From the NCBI GenBank assembly GCA_009841435.1, contig VXLW01000017.1:1-42835 (forward strand): DNA of 42,835 nt. Reading direction: 5' to 3'. Positions 42,684 through 42,835 of this stretch are shown here, in pieces. Positions within the stretch are counted from its first letter, which is position 1. Every line of letters begins with the position of its first letter. Both the position numbers and the translations under genes were made by a program. This DNA is from Dehalococcoidia bacterium. Its GTDB lineage: Bacteria; Chloroflexota; Dehalococcoidia; Tepidiformales; Tepidiformaceae. The notes beneath the pieces are model-generated. The model had not been told where the DNA came from. It made no database searches and saw nothing but the letters and a program-made list of their open reading frames with translations.

Positions 42684-42835
42684 GTGCCGGAACTGCCGGA
42701 AGTCGAGACGATCAGACGCGACCTGGAACCGCTGGTGGTGGGGCGGACGGTGGCGGCGGTGGAGGTCGATCCGGGGACGATCGACCTGCTGACGGACCTG
42801 CCCATCGACGGGCTGCGGGCGGGGTTGGTGGGGCG
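42684..42835 (+). CDS. Formamidopyrimidine-DNA glycosylase (Fpg/MutM family), 5' part
   Basis: The start GTG gives MPELPEVETIRRDLEPLVVG, the family hallmark: the catalytic proline after the removed Met and the essential glutamate in PELPEVE. The window ends after 50 codons, so the helix-two-turn-helix and zinc finger cannot be seen. Family members excise oxidised bases such as 8-oxoguanine and nick the strand. A Nei-type enzyme cannot be excluded from this part, but PELPEVET favours Fpg. It is divergent from ruvA with a gap of 55 bases. Confidence 0.9.
   Translation, partial: MPELPEVETIRRDLEPLVVGRTVAAVEVDPGTIDLLTDLPIDGLRAGLVG

Noticed and set aside
1-42835. tRNA, rRNA, insertion sequence or prophage
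   Set aside because: The short gaps between genes hold no cloverleaf-like sequences that I could see, and no transposase, integrase or phage protein is encoded. A covariance-model scan was not possible here.

Overview
The window is GC-rich, densely coded chromosomal DNA from a bacterium. About 43 protein genes are called, two of them cut by the window ends. I see no tRNA, rRNA, insertion sequence, prophage or CRISPR array, and no gene-free stretch over 300 bases. Several things fit a Gram-positive-like, menaquinone-respiring Chloroflexota, perhaps Dehalococcoidia/Tepidiformia-like. These are a b6f-type quinol:cytochrome c reductase operon, sortases in a background without outer-membrane genes, a wall-type LysM/M23 peptidase, methylcrotonyl-CoA carboxylase-type genes, and frequent GTG/TTG starts. 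The taxon is an inference from gene content only.

Layout. 1-3382: end of a phosphohexomutase, then ilvB-ilvN behind a good promoter and a structured leader of about 170 nt. 3390-9336 (minus): biotin carboxylase/BCCP subunit, PLP decarboxylase, carboxyltransferase subunit and a TauE/SafE transporter. 9390-12640: metallo-beta-lactamase-fold hydrolase, glutamine synthetase and a convergent, divergent SucC-like ATP-grasp protein. 12655-16665: rpsO and pnp (minus; PNPase carries a very long Arg/Asp tail), then a P-loop kinase and a small unknown protein. 16735-20738: a surface region with a Glu/Pro/Thr-rich stalk protein, two tandem sortases and a LysM/M23 peptidase. 20866-23498: rho, rpsT and a GT2 glycosyltransferase.

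23545-27773 is an electron-transport operon behind a near-consensus promoter. It encodes a 32-residue membrane peptide, cytochrome b6 (with the heme c_i cysteine), a subunit IV-like protein, a Rieske protein and a lipoprotein that fuses cytochrome c, several LysM repeats and a blue-copper domain. The last protein would carry two electron carriers in one chain that also has wall-binding-type repeats. Two desulforedoxin-like mini-proteins, a terminator, a DUF1992 protein, S21, YqeY and a serine hydrolase follow.

30709-38244: a 7TM-HD phosphodiesterase, then purQ and purL separated by four small membrane-protein genes (two double DUF4389 proteins and two RDD proteins). 38241-42835: M16 peptidase, an unknown protein with a small CX5R phosphatase, a membrane-anchored DsbA-type protein whose two halves are in reversed order (an apparent circular permutation), RuvA and the start of a formamidopyrimidine-DNA glycosylase.

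Two sequence-wide habits stand out. Three convergent gene pairs end in one shared palindromic CTAG tetranucleotide. Several genes without a clear Shine-Dalgarno sequence have a -10-like TANNNT hexamer 6-8 bases before the start codon, which suggests leaderless mRNAs. The candidates most worth follow-up are the cytochrome c-LysM-cupredoxin fusion operon, the permuted DsbA protein and rho, whose conserved N-terminal domain is encoded upstream of any ATG/GTG/TTG start.
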